Source of the DNA: an uncultured Propionibacteriaceae bacterium
Lineage (GTDB): Bacteria; Actinomycetota; Actinomycetes; Propionibacteriales; Propionibacteriaceae
Length of the DNA stretch: 14,122 nt
Direction of reading: 5' to 3'
Assembly: GCA_936941515.1 (NCBI GenBank)
Contig: CAKZJI010000047.1
Coordinates: forward strand, 1 to 14,122
Shown: one piece after another, positions 1 to 7,088 of the stretch
How positions within the stretch are numbered: the stretch's first letter is position 1
How the letters are laid out: every line of letters begins with the position of its first letter
The notes under the pieces: generated by a model
Databases searched by the model: none
What the model saw: the letters and a program-made list of their open reading frames with translations, nothing else
What the model was told of the DNA's origin: nothing
Position numbers and translations under genes: made by a program

Positions 1-2
1 TC

Positions 3-169
3 ATGAACGGGCTGGGCTATGAAGACCTGTTCCCGGGCTTCGGCTTCCCGAACTCGGCCCTGGTCGCGCCGGGCAAAAGCGTCTCGGCCTGGCTGCACCC
101 GCCGCAGGTTCTGGGACCGGATGGCGCCCGGGTGCCAGTCCGGGGACGGGTGCTGTGGCACGACGGGGT
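3..169 (+). pseudogene. 3'-truncated fragment of an unidentified gene
   Basis: The first 55 or so codons read as a natural protein rich in Gly and Pro (for example FPNSALVAPGKSVSAWLHPP, then VRGRVLWHDG). The quality stops abruptly near 167, after which the same frame is only the antisense of the response regulator. The gene is therefore cut at its 3' side. It may also begin left of the window, because the ATG at 3 lies on the edge and no ribosome binding site can be judged. I do not recognise the family. It would have been convergent with the response regulator gene, so a deletion of the interval between two convergent genes explains both truncations. A chimeric assembly joint is the alternative. 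Confidence 0.4.
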
Positions 170-427
170 CAGCATGATGATGGCGGGCGGATTCGGTCGG
201 GACAGCAGCTGCTCTGCGGTGGCCAGCCCGTCCAGGACCGGCATCCGCACGTCGAGCAGCACCACGTCGGGTCGGGCTGTGCCGACGATCTCCAGCGCGA
301 CAGCCCCGTTTTCAGCCTCTCCCACGATGTTCAGTCCGACGGCTCCACCCAGGATCATGCGCAGCCCAGTGCGCACCATTGCGTCGTCGTCCACCAGCAA
401 CACCGAGATTGATTCGGTCACGTCCAC
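17..427 (-). pseudogene. Response regulator, receiver domain only, truncated
   Basis: Residues 1-87 are a normal NarL-type receiver domain: acidic pocket D13-D14, phosphoacceptor D59 in LLDVRMP, and the beta-4 strand ending IIMLT at residue 87. The family continues with a phosphate-contacting Lys and a LuxR-type DNA-binding domain of about 60 residues. Here residue 88 onward (PSCHSTRPRTG) is unrelated, being the antisense of the neighbouring plus-strand fragment, and runs to a stop at 17-19. The start ATG lies inside the last codons of the kinase gene (10-base overlap), so the pair was translationally coupled. Without the output domain it cannot act as a transcription factor. The intact form probably controlled the divergent ABC/esterase operon, which is inference from position. 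Confidence 0.8.
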
Positions 428-1557
428 GGCAGCCAGGCCTCCACTGCAAAGTTGTCGTTGCGCTTGCCAGCCGACCAGCGGCCACCGATCAGCTCCATCC
501 GCTCCGCCAATCCAACCAGCCCCAGCCGGGAGCCCGCACCGCGGGGTGCGTCGGTCAGGGGGTTGGTGACCCGGATCAGCAGTCCCTCACCACGCGACCC
601 GGTCAACCGCACCTCGACGGGGGATCCCGGCGCGTGCTTGCGGGCATTGGTGAGGGCCTCCTGGACGATGTGGAAGCCGTGACGACCCACCTGGCCAGGC
701 ACCTGGGTCAGATCCGTCTGAACATCCAGATCAATGTGCTGTCCGGCCTGTCGTGATTCCTCAATCAGTGACGGCACCTGCTCAATCCCGGGCTGCGGTG
801 GCGCTGGCGCGTTGTCCGCATCCCGGAGGGTGCTGAGCACCAGCCGCAGCTCATCAAGGGAACGTTTTGCGTTGTCGTTGATGAGCTGGGCGGCCTCCCT
901 GACCTCGGCGGGGGACATGTCGTAGCGGTAGGCGAGCGCTCCGGAGGCCATCGCCACCAGGGAGATGCGGTGAGCCACCACGTCGTGCATCTCGCGAGCG
1001 ATGCGTTCCCGCTCGGCCAGCCGCACCTGCTCTAGGCGGGCCTCGTCGGCTCGCAGTGCAGCCTCTCTCCGGGCAGTCTCAGCCGCCACGGCTTTCTCCT
1101 GCTGTTGAAGTCCGTAGCCAATGCCGATGGCGCTGACGACCCCGATGCCTAACAGCCAGGCCTGCACGGTAATGGGCTGCTCCCAGCCCCAGATCAGCCC
1201 CGACACCAGGCTGGCGGCCACGGCGGCGAGCCCCAGTATCAGGGACTGCCAGAGCGGCCGTCGCTTTGCCATATGCGCCAACAACATCAGCACGGCGGGC
1301 GTCAGACTCTCCGTGAGGGCACGCAGCGCAACCGCTAGAACCGTCAGCTTCCCCAGATGCCGACTCCGCCGCCCAGCGATCAGGAGCATAGAGAAAAGGC
1401 CTGCGGCTAAGATCAACAGGTACGGGGCACTCCAGCCGCGTCGTATCCCCAGCCATGCTGCTGGCAGCATGTAGTAGCACTGAAGAGCTCCGGCCACCGG
1501 CCACACAGCTGCTGACCAGCCCCGGGACACACGCGCTTTGAAGTGAGCCTCTGCCAT
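418..1557 (-). CDS. Two-component sensor histidine kinase, DesK/NarL (HisKA_3) type
   Basis: A 379-residue membrane sensor kinase that autophosphorylates on His and passes phosphate to the cognate receiver. The N-terminal 150 residues contain about four to five hydrophobic segments (roughly 18-38, 45-61, 72-96, 104-124, 133-150). A charged linker rich in Glu, Arg and Ala follows (155-185), then the HisKA_3 dimerisation box ERIAREMHDVVAHRIS with phosphoacceptor H191. The HATPase_c domain carries the N box (HIVQEALTNARKHA, about 296-309) and a G box (GSRLGLVGLAERM, about 342-354). Length and order are normal for actinobacterial DesK-like kinases. It lies 26 bases downstream of the small membrane protein gene and overlaps the truncated regulator gene by 10 bases. 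Because the regulator is broken, this kinase is either orphaned or acts on another receiver. Confidence 0.93.
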   Translation of the reverse strand: MAEAHFKARVSRGWSAAVWPVAGALQCYYMLPAAWLGIRRGWSAPYLLILAAGLFSMLLIAGRRSRHLGKLTVLAVALRALTESLTPAVLMLLAHMAKRRPLWQSLILGLAAVAASLVSGLIWGWEQPITVQAWLLGIGVVSAIGIGYGLQQQEKAVAAETARREAALRADEARLEQVRLAERERIAREMHDVVAHRISLVAMASGALAYRYDMSPAEVREAAQLINDNAKRSLDELRLVLSTLRDADNAPAPPQPGIEQVPSLIEESRQAGQHIDLDVQTDLTQVPGQVGRHGFHIVQEALTNARKHAPGSPVEVRLTGSRGEGLLIRVTNPLTDAPRGAGSRLGLVGLAERMELIGGRWSAGKRNDNFAVEAWLPWT

Positions 1558-1583
1558 GCCTTTCTACCTACAGCTTTTGAGGG

Positions 1584-1931
1584 CTATGTGCCCTGCACCA
1601 GCCACATCACTACGGCTACTAGCCCGCCGATGAAGAAAAGCACACCGATGAACTGCATCGGGATGAAGAACAGCGAATGCCGATTCCGCAGCTGACTGCC
1701 GACAATACTTGCCTGCTCGGGGCCAATCTCCTGGGCCAGCATCTCCGCCTTCTTCGCGGGCCGCAGCACATTCAGCCACCAGCCCAGCGGGAAACACAGC
1801 AGCCCGCCGATCATGAGCCCGATGCCCAGGAAACCGTTGTGCTGATGTCCGCTGAACATCGCATTTGACAAGGCAAAACCGGCAGCCGCGCAGAGGATCG
1901 CGACGATCCCCCAGCCTCTCCAAATGATCAT
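1584..1931 (-). CDS. Small three-helix membrane protein of unknown function
   Basis: A 115-residue protein with three hydrophobic segments at about residues 5-25, 33-53 and 88-110. A charged loop (RPAKKAEMLAQEIGPEQAS) lies between the second and third. It is the first gene of the minus-strand operon with the kinase and regulator, separated from the kinase by 26 bases. I do not recognise a named family. A small membrane protein encoded with a DesK-like kinase could help sense envelope stress, but this is only inference from location. No strong Shine-Dalgarno sequence precedes the ATG. The overlapping reading in the next frame (1564-1923) is rejected because it lacks the clear membrane pattern. 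Confidence 0.75.
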   Translation of the reverse strand: MIIWRGWGIVAILCAAAGFALSNAMFSGHQHNGFLGIGLMIGGLLCFPLGWWLNVLRPAKKAEMLAQEIGPEQASIVGSQLRNRHSLFFIPMQFIGVLFFIGGLVAVVMWLVQGT

Positions 1932-2076
1932 GTCGGAACGCTACTACGGAGGTCTGACAAAAAATCTGGGTAGCAGCTGCTCGAGACCATGGGCCAGCTG
2001 TTTTCAGCCGATGGTCGATACAGCTTCAGCCCCTGGCCGCTAGAGGCATCCCACATGGCCCAGGTGGGCTGGGGTC
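1932..2076. promoter_or_regulatory. Divergent intergenic region between sensor operon and ABC/esterase operon
   Basis: This 145-base spacer must carry the promoters of both operons. It contains a spaced inverted repeat, GACCAT at 1985-1990 and ATGGTC at 2011-2016, about 60 bases before the ABC ATPase start. That would be a reasonable place for a regulator dimer, but arms of only six bases can arise by chance. I could not identify a convincing -35/-10 pair on either strand. Confidence 0.35.
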
Positions 2077-2805
2077 ATGATCACGATCACAGAACTGACC
2101 AAGCGGTATGGCCGCGGTGTGAACCAGGTCGTCGCCGTCGACCGCATCTCCTTCGACGTCGCCCCGGGAACCATCACCGGTTTCCTCGGGCCGAATGGTG
2201 CAGGCAAGTCCACCACCTTGCAGATCTTGTGCGGACTGGCTGATCCCACCAGTGGATCGGCGCTCATCAACGGCACCCCCTACCGGCAGCTTCCCCACCC
2301 CGGACGCACGGTTGGCGCGGTCCTCGACGCCTCCGCCACGCATCCCGGACGCACCGGGGCTGAGACGCTGCGCCTGGCGGCGATGTCCATGGGCATCAAT
2401 CGCAGCCGCGTCGCCGAGACCATGGACCGTGTTGGCTTGACCCGTTCCGAGGCTCGCCGTCGCGTCGGCGTCTACTCGTTGGGGATGAGGCAGCGACTTG
2501 GCATTGCGCTGGCGCTGCTGGGTGACCCTGAGGTCCTGATCCTCGACGAGCCCGCCAACGGCCTCGACCCGCAGGGCATCGTGTGGCTCCGTCGCCTGCT
2601 CCGCCGCGAGGCCGATGCCGGTCGCACCATCCTGCTCAGCTCCCATCAGCTCCATGAGGTGGAGGAGATCGCCGACAGCATCGTCATCATCGGCCATGGC
2701 AGGCTCCTGGCCTCAGGTGCTCCCGACGAACTGGTCCACAGTACCCAGAGCCTCGAAGACCTCTTTCTGCGCCTCACCTGCGACACCGACCGCTCCGCTG
2801 CCTGA
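2077..2805 (+). CDS. ABC transporter ATP-binding protein (drug/peptide exporter type)
   Basis: A 242-residue nucleotide-binding subunit on the cytoplasmic side that hydrolyses ATP to drive the adjacent permease. Visible motifs are Walker A GPNGAGKST (38-46), signature YSLGMRQ (133-139), Walker B VLILDEP (153-159) with catalytic E158, D-loop NGLD (161-164) and H-loop H190 in SSHQLHEVEE. Length and motif spacing fit the CcmA/BcrA/DrrA-like subfamily of ABC-2 exporters. The signature reads LGMRQ rather than LSGGQ, as is common in this subfamily. The gene starts an operon with the permease 17 bases downstream and the esterase-family gene after that. The likely role is export of an antibiotic or antimicrobial peptide; the substrate is unknown. 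Confidence 0.93.
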   Translation: MITITELTKRYGRGVNQVVAVDRISFDVAPGTITGFLGPNGAGKSTTLQILCGLADPTSGSALINGTPYRQLPHPGRTVGAVLDASATHPGRTGAETLRLAAMSMGINRSRVAETMDRVGLTRSEARRRVGVYSLGMRQRLGIALALLGDPEVLILDEPANGLDPQGIVWLRRLLRREADAGRTILLSSHQLHEVEEIADSIVIIGHGRLLASGAPDELVHSTQSLEDLFLRLTCDTDRSAA

Positions 2806-2822
2806 GACGAAAGACAGACGAC

Positions 2823-3587
2823 ATGACATCCCAGACCCTCTCCCACCGCATCCATACCACCCGGCCAGGCTTCGGAACCACCATCTTGGTGGAGACCCGC
2901 AAGCTGACCGACACCCGCGTCGCCCGCATCCTCGCCCTGGTGGCCGTCGCCCTGACGCTGCTCTTCGCCGTGGGTGGGGCATTGACCAGTGCCCAGAGCC
3001 TCTCCGCCGTCGCCGCGCTGGCAGTGGTTCCCGGCGGAACCCTGCTGTCGGTGCAGGCGATCCTGGCGACCACCAGTGAATACGCCAATCGCAGCGTGAT
3101 GTGCACTCACCTCCTAGAGCCTGACCGGGTTCGTGTGCTCGTTGCCCGCGTGCTGGCGCTGGTAGCCGTGACCCTCGCCGTCTATGTCGTTGCGTATCTG
3201 GCGGCGGTGCCGGTTCACTTTGTCGGAGCGATGTCCAGGGGCGTCGCCCCCGACTGGTCGGTGAACAACCACCTTCTGGTTGGTGCTGTGCTCGTCGGAG
3301 TCCTCTATGTGCTGGAGGCCTATGCCCTGAGCCTGCTGCTGCTCAACGGCCCCGCCGCCATCGTCATCACCCTGGTGCAGCCCATGGTCTTCAGCATGAT
3401 CCGCACCGCGCTGCCCGAGTACGCCGCAGCCCTGTCCTGGGTGGACCCGACCACCCCGTCGTCGATGATGCGTCAGGGTGTCTACACCCTCACCGAATGG
3501 GCGATGACCGCTGTCGGAGCTGTAATCTGGCTGGTCGTCCCCGCCGTCATCGGCACGGCCCGGGTGCTGCGCAAGGAGGTCGCCTGA
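2823..3587 (+). CDS. ABC-2-type transporter permease
   Basis: A 254-residue integral membrane subunit that should pair with the preceding ATPase. The N-terminus ends in an ETRKLTDTR element, resembling the cytoplasmic helix that contacts the ATPase in ABC-2 permeases. About six hydrophobic segments follow (roughly 35-55, 60-82, 105-130, 148-168, 172-193, 228-246). The protein ends with a short basic tail (RVLRKEVA). The start is 17 bases after the ATPase stop. The stop overlaps the ATG of the next gene by one base (TGATG), so translation of the downstream enzyme is likely coupled. The family assignment rests on topology and gene context because ABC-2 permeases are poorly conserved. Confidence 0.88.
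   Translation: MTSQTLSHRIHTTRPGFGTTILVETRKLTDTRVARILALVAVALTLLFAVGGALTSAQSLSAVAALAVVPGGTLLSVQAILATTSEYANRSVMCTHLLEPDRVRVLVARVLALVAVTLAVYVVAYLAAVPVHFVGAMSRGVAPDWSVNNHLLVGAVLVGVLYVLEAYALSLLLLNGPAAIVITLVQPMVFSMIRTALPEYAAALSWVDPTTPSSMMRQGVYTLTEWAMTAVGAVIWLVVPAVIGTARVLRKEVA
3573..3580 (+). promoter_or_regulatory. Strong Shine-Dalgarno fixing the start of the esterase-family gene
   Basis: AAGGAGGT lies inside the last permease codons, six bases before the ATG at 3587. It supports that ATG over the in-frame upstream start at 3497, which would lie deep within the permease gene. Confidence 0.8.
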
Positions 3588-4810
3588 TGAGGGCCATCAA
3601 GACCATCGGGATCGGCGTTTCGCTCGTGGCCCTGGCGGCAGGCGGTCTCCTCGGCTGGCGTGCATGGACGGAACGTGCGCAGGGTGAGCCGCAGGCAGTG
3701 GAGTTTGCCGACGCCGTCATCGGGTCGCAGATCACCGAAGCGAAGGTTGTGGCCCTGGGGGAGGCGACGCACGGTACCCACGAGTTTCAGGTGGCCCGCA
3801 TCCAGCTCCTGGAGAAAATGGCGACCCAGGGTTTCACCACCGTCGCCCTCGAGTCCGACTATGCCGGGGCGCGAATCGCCGACCGCTGGGTGCAGGGCGG
3901 CGACGGCACGGTCGAGGACGCTGTGAAAGCACTTGGCTTCCGCATCTACGTCACCCGGGAGAACGCTGAGCTGCTCAGCTGGATACGACGCCACAACGCC
4001 GACCGTCCCGAGGCCGAACGCATCCACCTGACTGGCTTTGACGCCCAGCGCATTAACAGGGCAAAAGCGGAGTTGCTGCCCCTGCTTCAGGACCTCGACG
4101 AGCAACTCGCGACCCGCGCGGCTGCCGAGCTGGAGCCCTACACTGACGCCTGGGCCTCCACAGCAGCGGACGGTGATCTCAAGGCCTGCGCTGAGCGTGT
4201 CGGGGCCCTGGCCTCGGACATCGCCGCCCTGGGTGACGAGACGGGGGTGGCGGGCATGCTCGCCAGGCAGATTCAGCAGGCCTGCGATATGCGGGGCTCC
4301 GGTGACGCCTACGGGCGGGTGCGCGACTCCCACATGTTCGACAACCTGGCCTGGCTGGTGGGGAAGGTACCCGGCAAGGTGCTGGTCTTCGGGCACAACG
4401 GGCATCTCGACAAGTCCGGAGCCCAGTTTGCCTGGGATCCGCAATACCGCTCCATGGGTCTGCTCGCCGCCGAACATTGGTGCGGCGACTACCGCGTCAT
4501 CGGCACGGAGTTCATCTCCGCCGACGTCACGGTCCGGGTGGGCGACGAGTACCGTCCGGTCGCATGCGCCACCAATGATCCGTTGCGGGGCATGTTCGAG
4601 GGCACGGTGACCGGCTACCTGGAGTTCGCTGCCATCAGTGATGTCAACCGTCGGATTGTGGAGCGACAGCTGCCCATGGGGTCAGTGGGGGAGACGGTGA
4701 ACCCGATGTGGTCCTGGCTGCCGATGACCTCTCAGGTGCAGATGAGAGCTGCTGACGCCTATGACGCCCTGCTGTTGGTCTGGAAAGGCACACCCACCAC
4801 GTTGCTGTGA
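3587..4810 (+). CDS. Erythromycin esterase-family protein, membrane-anchored
   Basis: A 407-residue protein of the Ere (erythromycin esterase, PF05139) superfamily. Members include macrolactone hydrolases, but many have unknown substrates. Family landmarks are present: LGEATHGTHEF (57-67, with H62 at the position of the proposed catalytic base), TTVALESDY (84-92), GFDAQR (150-155), RDSHMFDNL (246-254) and VFGHNGHL (267-274, with H270 and H273). Unlike the typical cytoplasmic Ere enzymes, it begins MRAIKTIGIGVSLVALAAGG, a basic end plus a hydrophobic stretch, predicting a signal anchor and an extracytoplasmic domain. It is third in an operon with an ABC exporter. Substrate and resistance phenotype cannot be read from sequence. 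Confidence 0.88.
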   Translation: MRAIKTIGIGVSLVALAAGGLLGWRAWTERAQGEPQAVEFADAVIGSQITEAKVVALGEATHGTHEFQVARIQLLEKMATQGFTTVALESDYAGARIADRWVQGGDGTVEDAVKALGFRIYVTRENAELLSWIRRHNADRPEAERIHLTGFDAQRINRAKAELLPLLQDLDEQLATRAAAELEPYTDAWASTAADGDLKACAERVGALASDIAALGDETGVAGMLARQIQQACDMRGSGDAYGRVRDSHMFDNLAWLVGKVPGKVLVFGHNGHLDKSGAQFAWDPQYRSMGLLAAEHWCGDYRVIGTEFISADVTVRVGDEYRPVACATNDPLRGMFEGTVTGYLEFAAISDVNRRIVERQLPMGSVGETVNPMWSWLPMTSQVQMRAADAYDALLLVWKGTPTTLL

Positions 4811-4923
4811 CGTGTGTCCTTGGCTATAGCCCTTCCATGTTGATGCCGTGATGGTGTTTGCCATGGGCTGCTATGAGAGGCAGATGAAGATCGACGGGGT
4901 CGGTCAGATGGCCTCTGTGAGGA
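4811..4923. other. Convergent spacer with a short direct repeat
   Basis: The spacer between the two convergent genes contains ATGGCCTCTG at 4908-4917, repeated at 4926-4935 over the end of the transporter gene. I see no clear intrinsic terminator with a T tract on either strand. Confidence 0.3.
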
Positions 4924-6960
4924 TCATGGCCTCTGGCCGCTCCTGAGCTCCCGGGTCGCGATGTCCGCCACCAGAGCGCTGTCCAGCATCATCAGGGCGC
5001 GCCGCATGCTGGAGCCGTCGATGCCCTCGACGGTATCGATGCGCGGCTTTGTCGGCGCTCCCGTCGGCCTCTGTGCCACCAGGGTGGCGACGGCGTCAAG
5101 GCGATCTGTGACGTTGCGGCTGAGCATCTGCTTCTCCCGGCCCCGTTGGGACAGCTCGACGGCGAAGGCCTCGTGCTCGTCGATGACCTCCGGGTCCTCG
5201 CTCAGCAGCATCGTGCCCGTCGACAGCAGCATCTGCAGGCCACGCTCCACATCCCCGCCCCCGAACTCGGCGACGGCGTCGCGGAGGATCGGGTTCTGGT
5301 CGCCGACCTGCTCCGCCAGCAGCACCAGGTGCGCCCCCATGATCCGCTCCTTGTGGCGGGCGTGCTCATCCTCCGGGCTGAGGTGGCGCTCCTGGTCGGG
5401 GCTGGACATGGCGGTGGCGTCCAGCAGCTCACCGGGCCGCTCGTCGAGGGTCTCCCGCAGCCGCACCGGTTTGATGCACAGCGTCGCCACCAGCGACAAC
5501 ACCGTCAGCACCGGCAGGATCAGGAACACCGACGACATCGCCCCGGCCAGCGCGGAGCGCAGCACATCGGCCAGAGGCTCCGGCAGCGACGTCAGCGATC
5601 CCGGCGTCAGCACCGCGTTCGGGTCCAGGCCACCCGGTGGGGTCAGGGCGCGCAGCTCCGGGGTGAGCTGTGCAGTGATCCCGTCCGTCAGGCGGGCGCT
5701 CATGATGGTGCCCGCGATGGCGGTTCCCAGCGTCGAGCCCAGGTTTCGGAAGAACTGCAGTCCTGACGTCGCCACCCCCAGGTCGCGACGCTGCGCCGAG
5801 TTCTGCACAGCCAGCACGTAGATCTGGAAGCTCATGCCGTAGCCGAGCCCCAGAACCGCCGTGCAGAACAGGACCCACGGGTGGGAGCTGGAGGCGTCGA
5901 GTCGCATGATGAGCACCGCGCCGACCACCTGGATGGCGCTGCCCGCGGCAACGAACTCCTTGTAGTGGCCGGTGCGGGTGATGAGATTGCCGACCACGAT
6001 GCCCGTGAGAAACAGCACCACATTCATGGGGATCAGGATCAGTCCCGACTCGGTGGCGCTGACCCCCAGCACACCCTGCGCGTAGACGGGCACGTAGATC
6101 AGCACCACGAACATCGCCATGTTCATGAAGAACGCGCCCACCGTGGCGGTCATGAAGACACTGTTGCGCAGCAGCCTGAGCGGCAGGATGGGCTCGGCCG
6201 CGCGTCGCTCCACAGCGATGAAGGCGACGGCAAACCCCAACCCGACGGCGAGCAGAGCCAGGACCTGTGGGCTCGTCCAGCCGAGAGGCCCGCCCAGGGA
6301 GATCCCCAGGAGCCCCGACGTGACAGCGACGGTCATCGTCGCGATCCCGGCGTGGTCGATGCCGCCCCCGACGTCGGACTCCGGGACTTTGAGGTACCGC
6401 ATGACGATCAGCAGCGACGCCAGCCCGACGGGCAGGGAGACGTAGAACAGCCAGCGCCAACTGGAGACGTCGGTGATCCAGCCGCCGATCAGTGGCCCGA
6501 CCGCCTGCGACCCGCCCAGCACCGCACCCATGTACCCCTGGTACTTTCCGCGCTGCCGGGGTGGGATGAGGGCCCCGAGGATCGTCTGCGACAGCGGCAT
6601 CAGGATGCCCATCCCGGCGCCCTGGATGGCGCGGGCGAAGATCAGGAAGGGGAAGCTCGTCGCCATACCGGACAGCGCCGACCCGACGAGGAACAGCGTC
6701 AAACCCAGGATGTAGAAGCGGCGGCGACCGAAGAGGTCGGAGAGCTTGCCGCTGACGGGGGTGATGACGGCGGAGACCAGCATCACGATCGTCGAGAGCC
6801 ACGAGTACCAGGCCAGGCCGCCCAGGTCGGCGACGATGCGCGGGATGGCCGGTGAGACCAGGGTTTGGCTGATCGATGCCGAGAACATGCCGACGATCAG
6901 CCCAAGATACGCCCAACGCACGGTGCGGAACTCGAATGGGGCCTCCGGGTGGTTGGTCAT
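4924..6960 (-). CDS. MFS multidrug exporter, DHA2 (EmrB/QacA) type, with long C-terminal tail
   Basis: A 678-residue major facilitator predicted to have 14 transmembrane helices and to export drugs by proton antiport. Motif A is GKLSDLFGRRR (71-81). The antiporter motif C region is GSQAVGPLIGG (150-160). The membrane part ends near residue 497 (LVATLCIKP). About 180 hydrophilic residues follow (498-678), rich in Glu, Asp, Arg and Leu and probably helical and cytoplasmic. DHA2 exporters are commonly 450-550 residues, so this tail is the unusual part. The gene is downstream of the ROK regulator on the same strand after a 128-base gap. GAGGAG lies about 13 bases before the ATG, a longer spacing than usual. 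Confidence 0.93.
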   Translation of the reverse strand: MTNHPEAPFEFRTVRWAYLGLIVGMFSASISQTLVSPAIPRIVADLGGLAWYSWLSTIVMLVSAVITPVSGKLSDLFGRRRFYILGLTLFLVGSALSGMATSFPFLIFARAIQGAGMGILMPLSQTILGALIPPRQRGKYQGYMGAVLGGSQAVGPLIGGWITDVSSWRWLFYVSLPVGLASLLIVMRYLKVPESDVGGGIDHAGIATMTVAVTSGLLGISLGGPLGWTSPQVLALLAVGLGFAVAFIAVERRAAEPILPLRLLRNSVFMTATVGAFFMNMAMFVVLIYVPVYAQGVLGVSATESGLILIPMNVVLFLTGIVVGNLITRTGHYKEFVAAGSAIQVVGAVLIMRLDASSSHPWVLFCTAVLGLGYGMSFQIYVLAVQNSAQRRDLGVATSGLQFFRNLGSTLGTAIAGTIMSARLTDGITAQLTPELRALTPPGGLDPNAVLTPGSLTSLPEPLADVLRSALAGAMSSVFLILPVLTVLSLVATLCIKPVRLRETLDERPGELLDATAMSSPDQERHLSPEDEHARHKERIMGAHLVLLAEQVGDQNPILRDAVAEFGGGDVERGLQMLLSTGTMLLSEDPEVIDEHEAFAVELSQRGREKQMLSRNVTDRLDAVATLVAQRPTGAPTKPRIDTVEGIDGSSMRRALMMLDSALVADIATRELRSGQRP

Positions 6961-7088
6961 GGTGGTGAACCTACTCCTCGGCAGCTGGTGGGAGAGGGGG
7001 TTTGCTCTGGGTGCCTGAACGTGTTGGGCGAATCGGCTGCGACGTCACGACGGCCATCAGGCGGTCAGCGTGGGGTGACCTGACGACT

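Noticed and set aside
3482..4477. 331-residue minus-strand frame opposite the esterase-family gene
   Set aside because: Antisense of a well-supported gene with clear Ere motifs; no family features of its own.
5429..6916. 495-residue minus-strand frame across the MFS gene
   Set aside because: It is a shadow of the MFS reading frame: low-complexity Arg/Gly/Pro/Ala composition with no membrane pattern, while the other frame has full MFS motifs.
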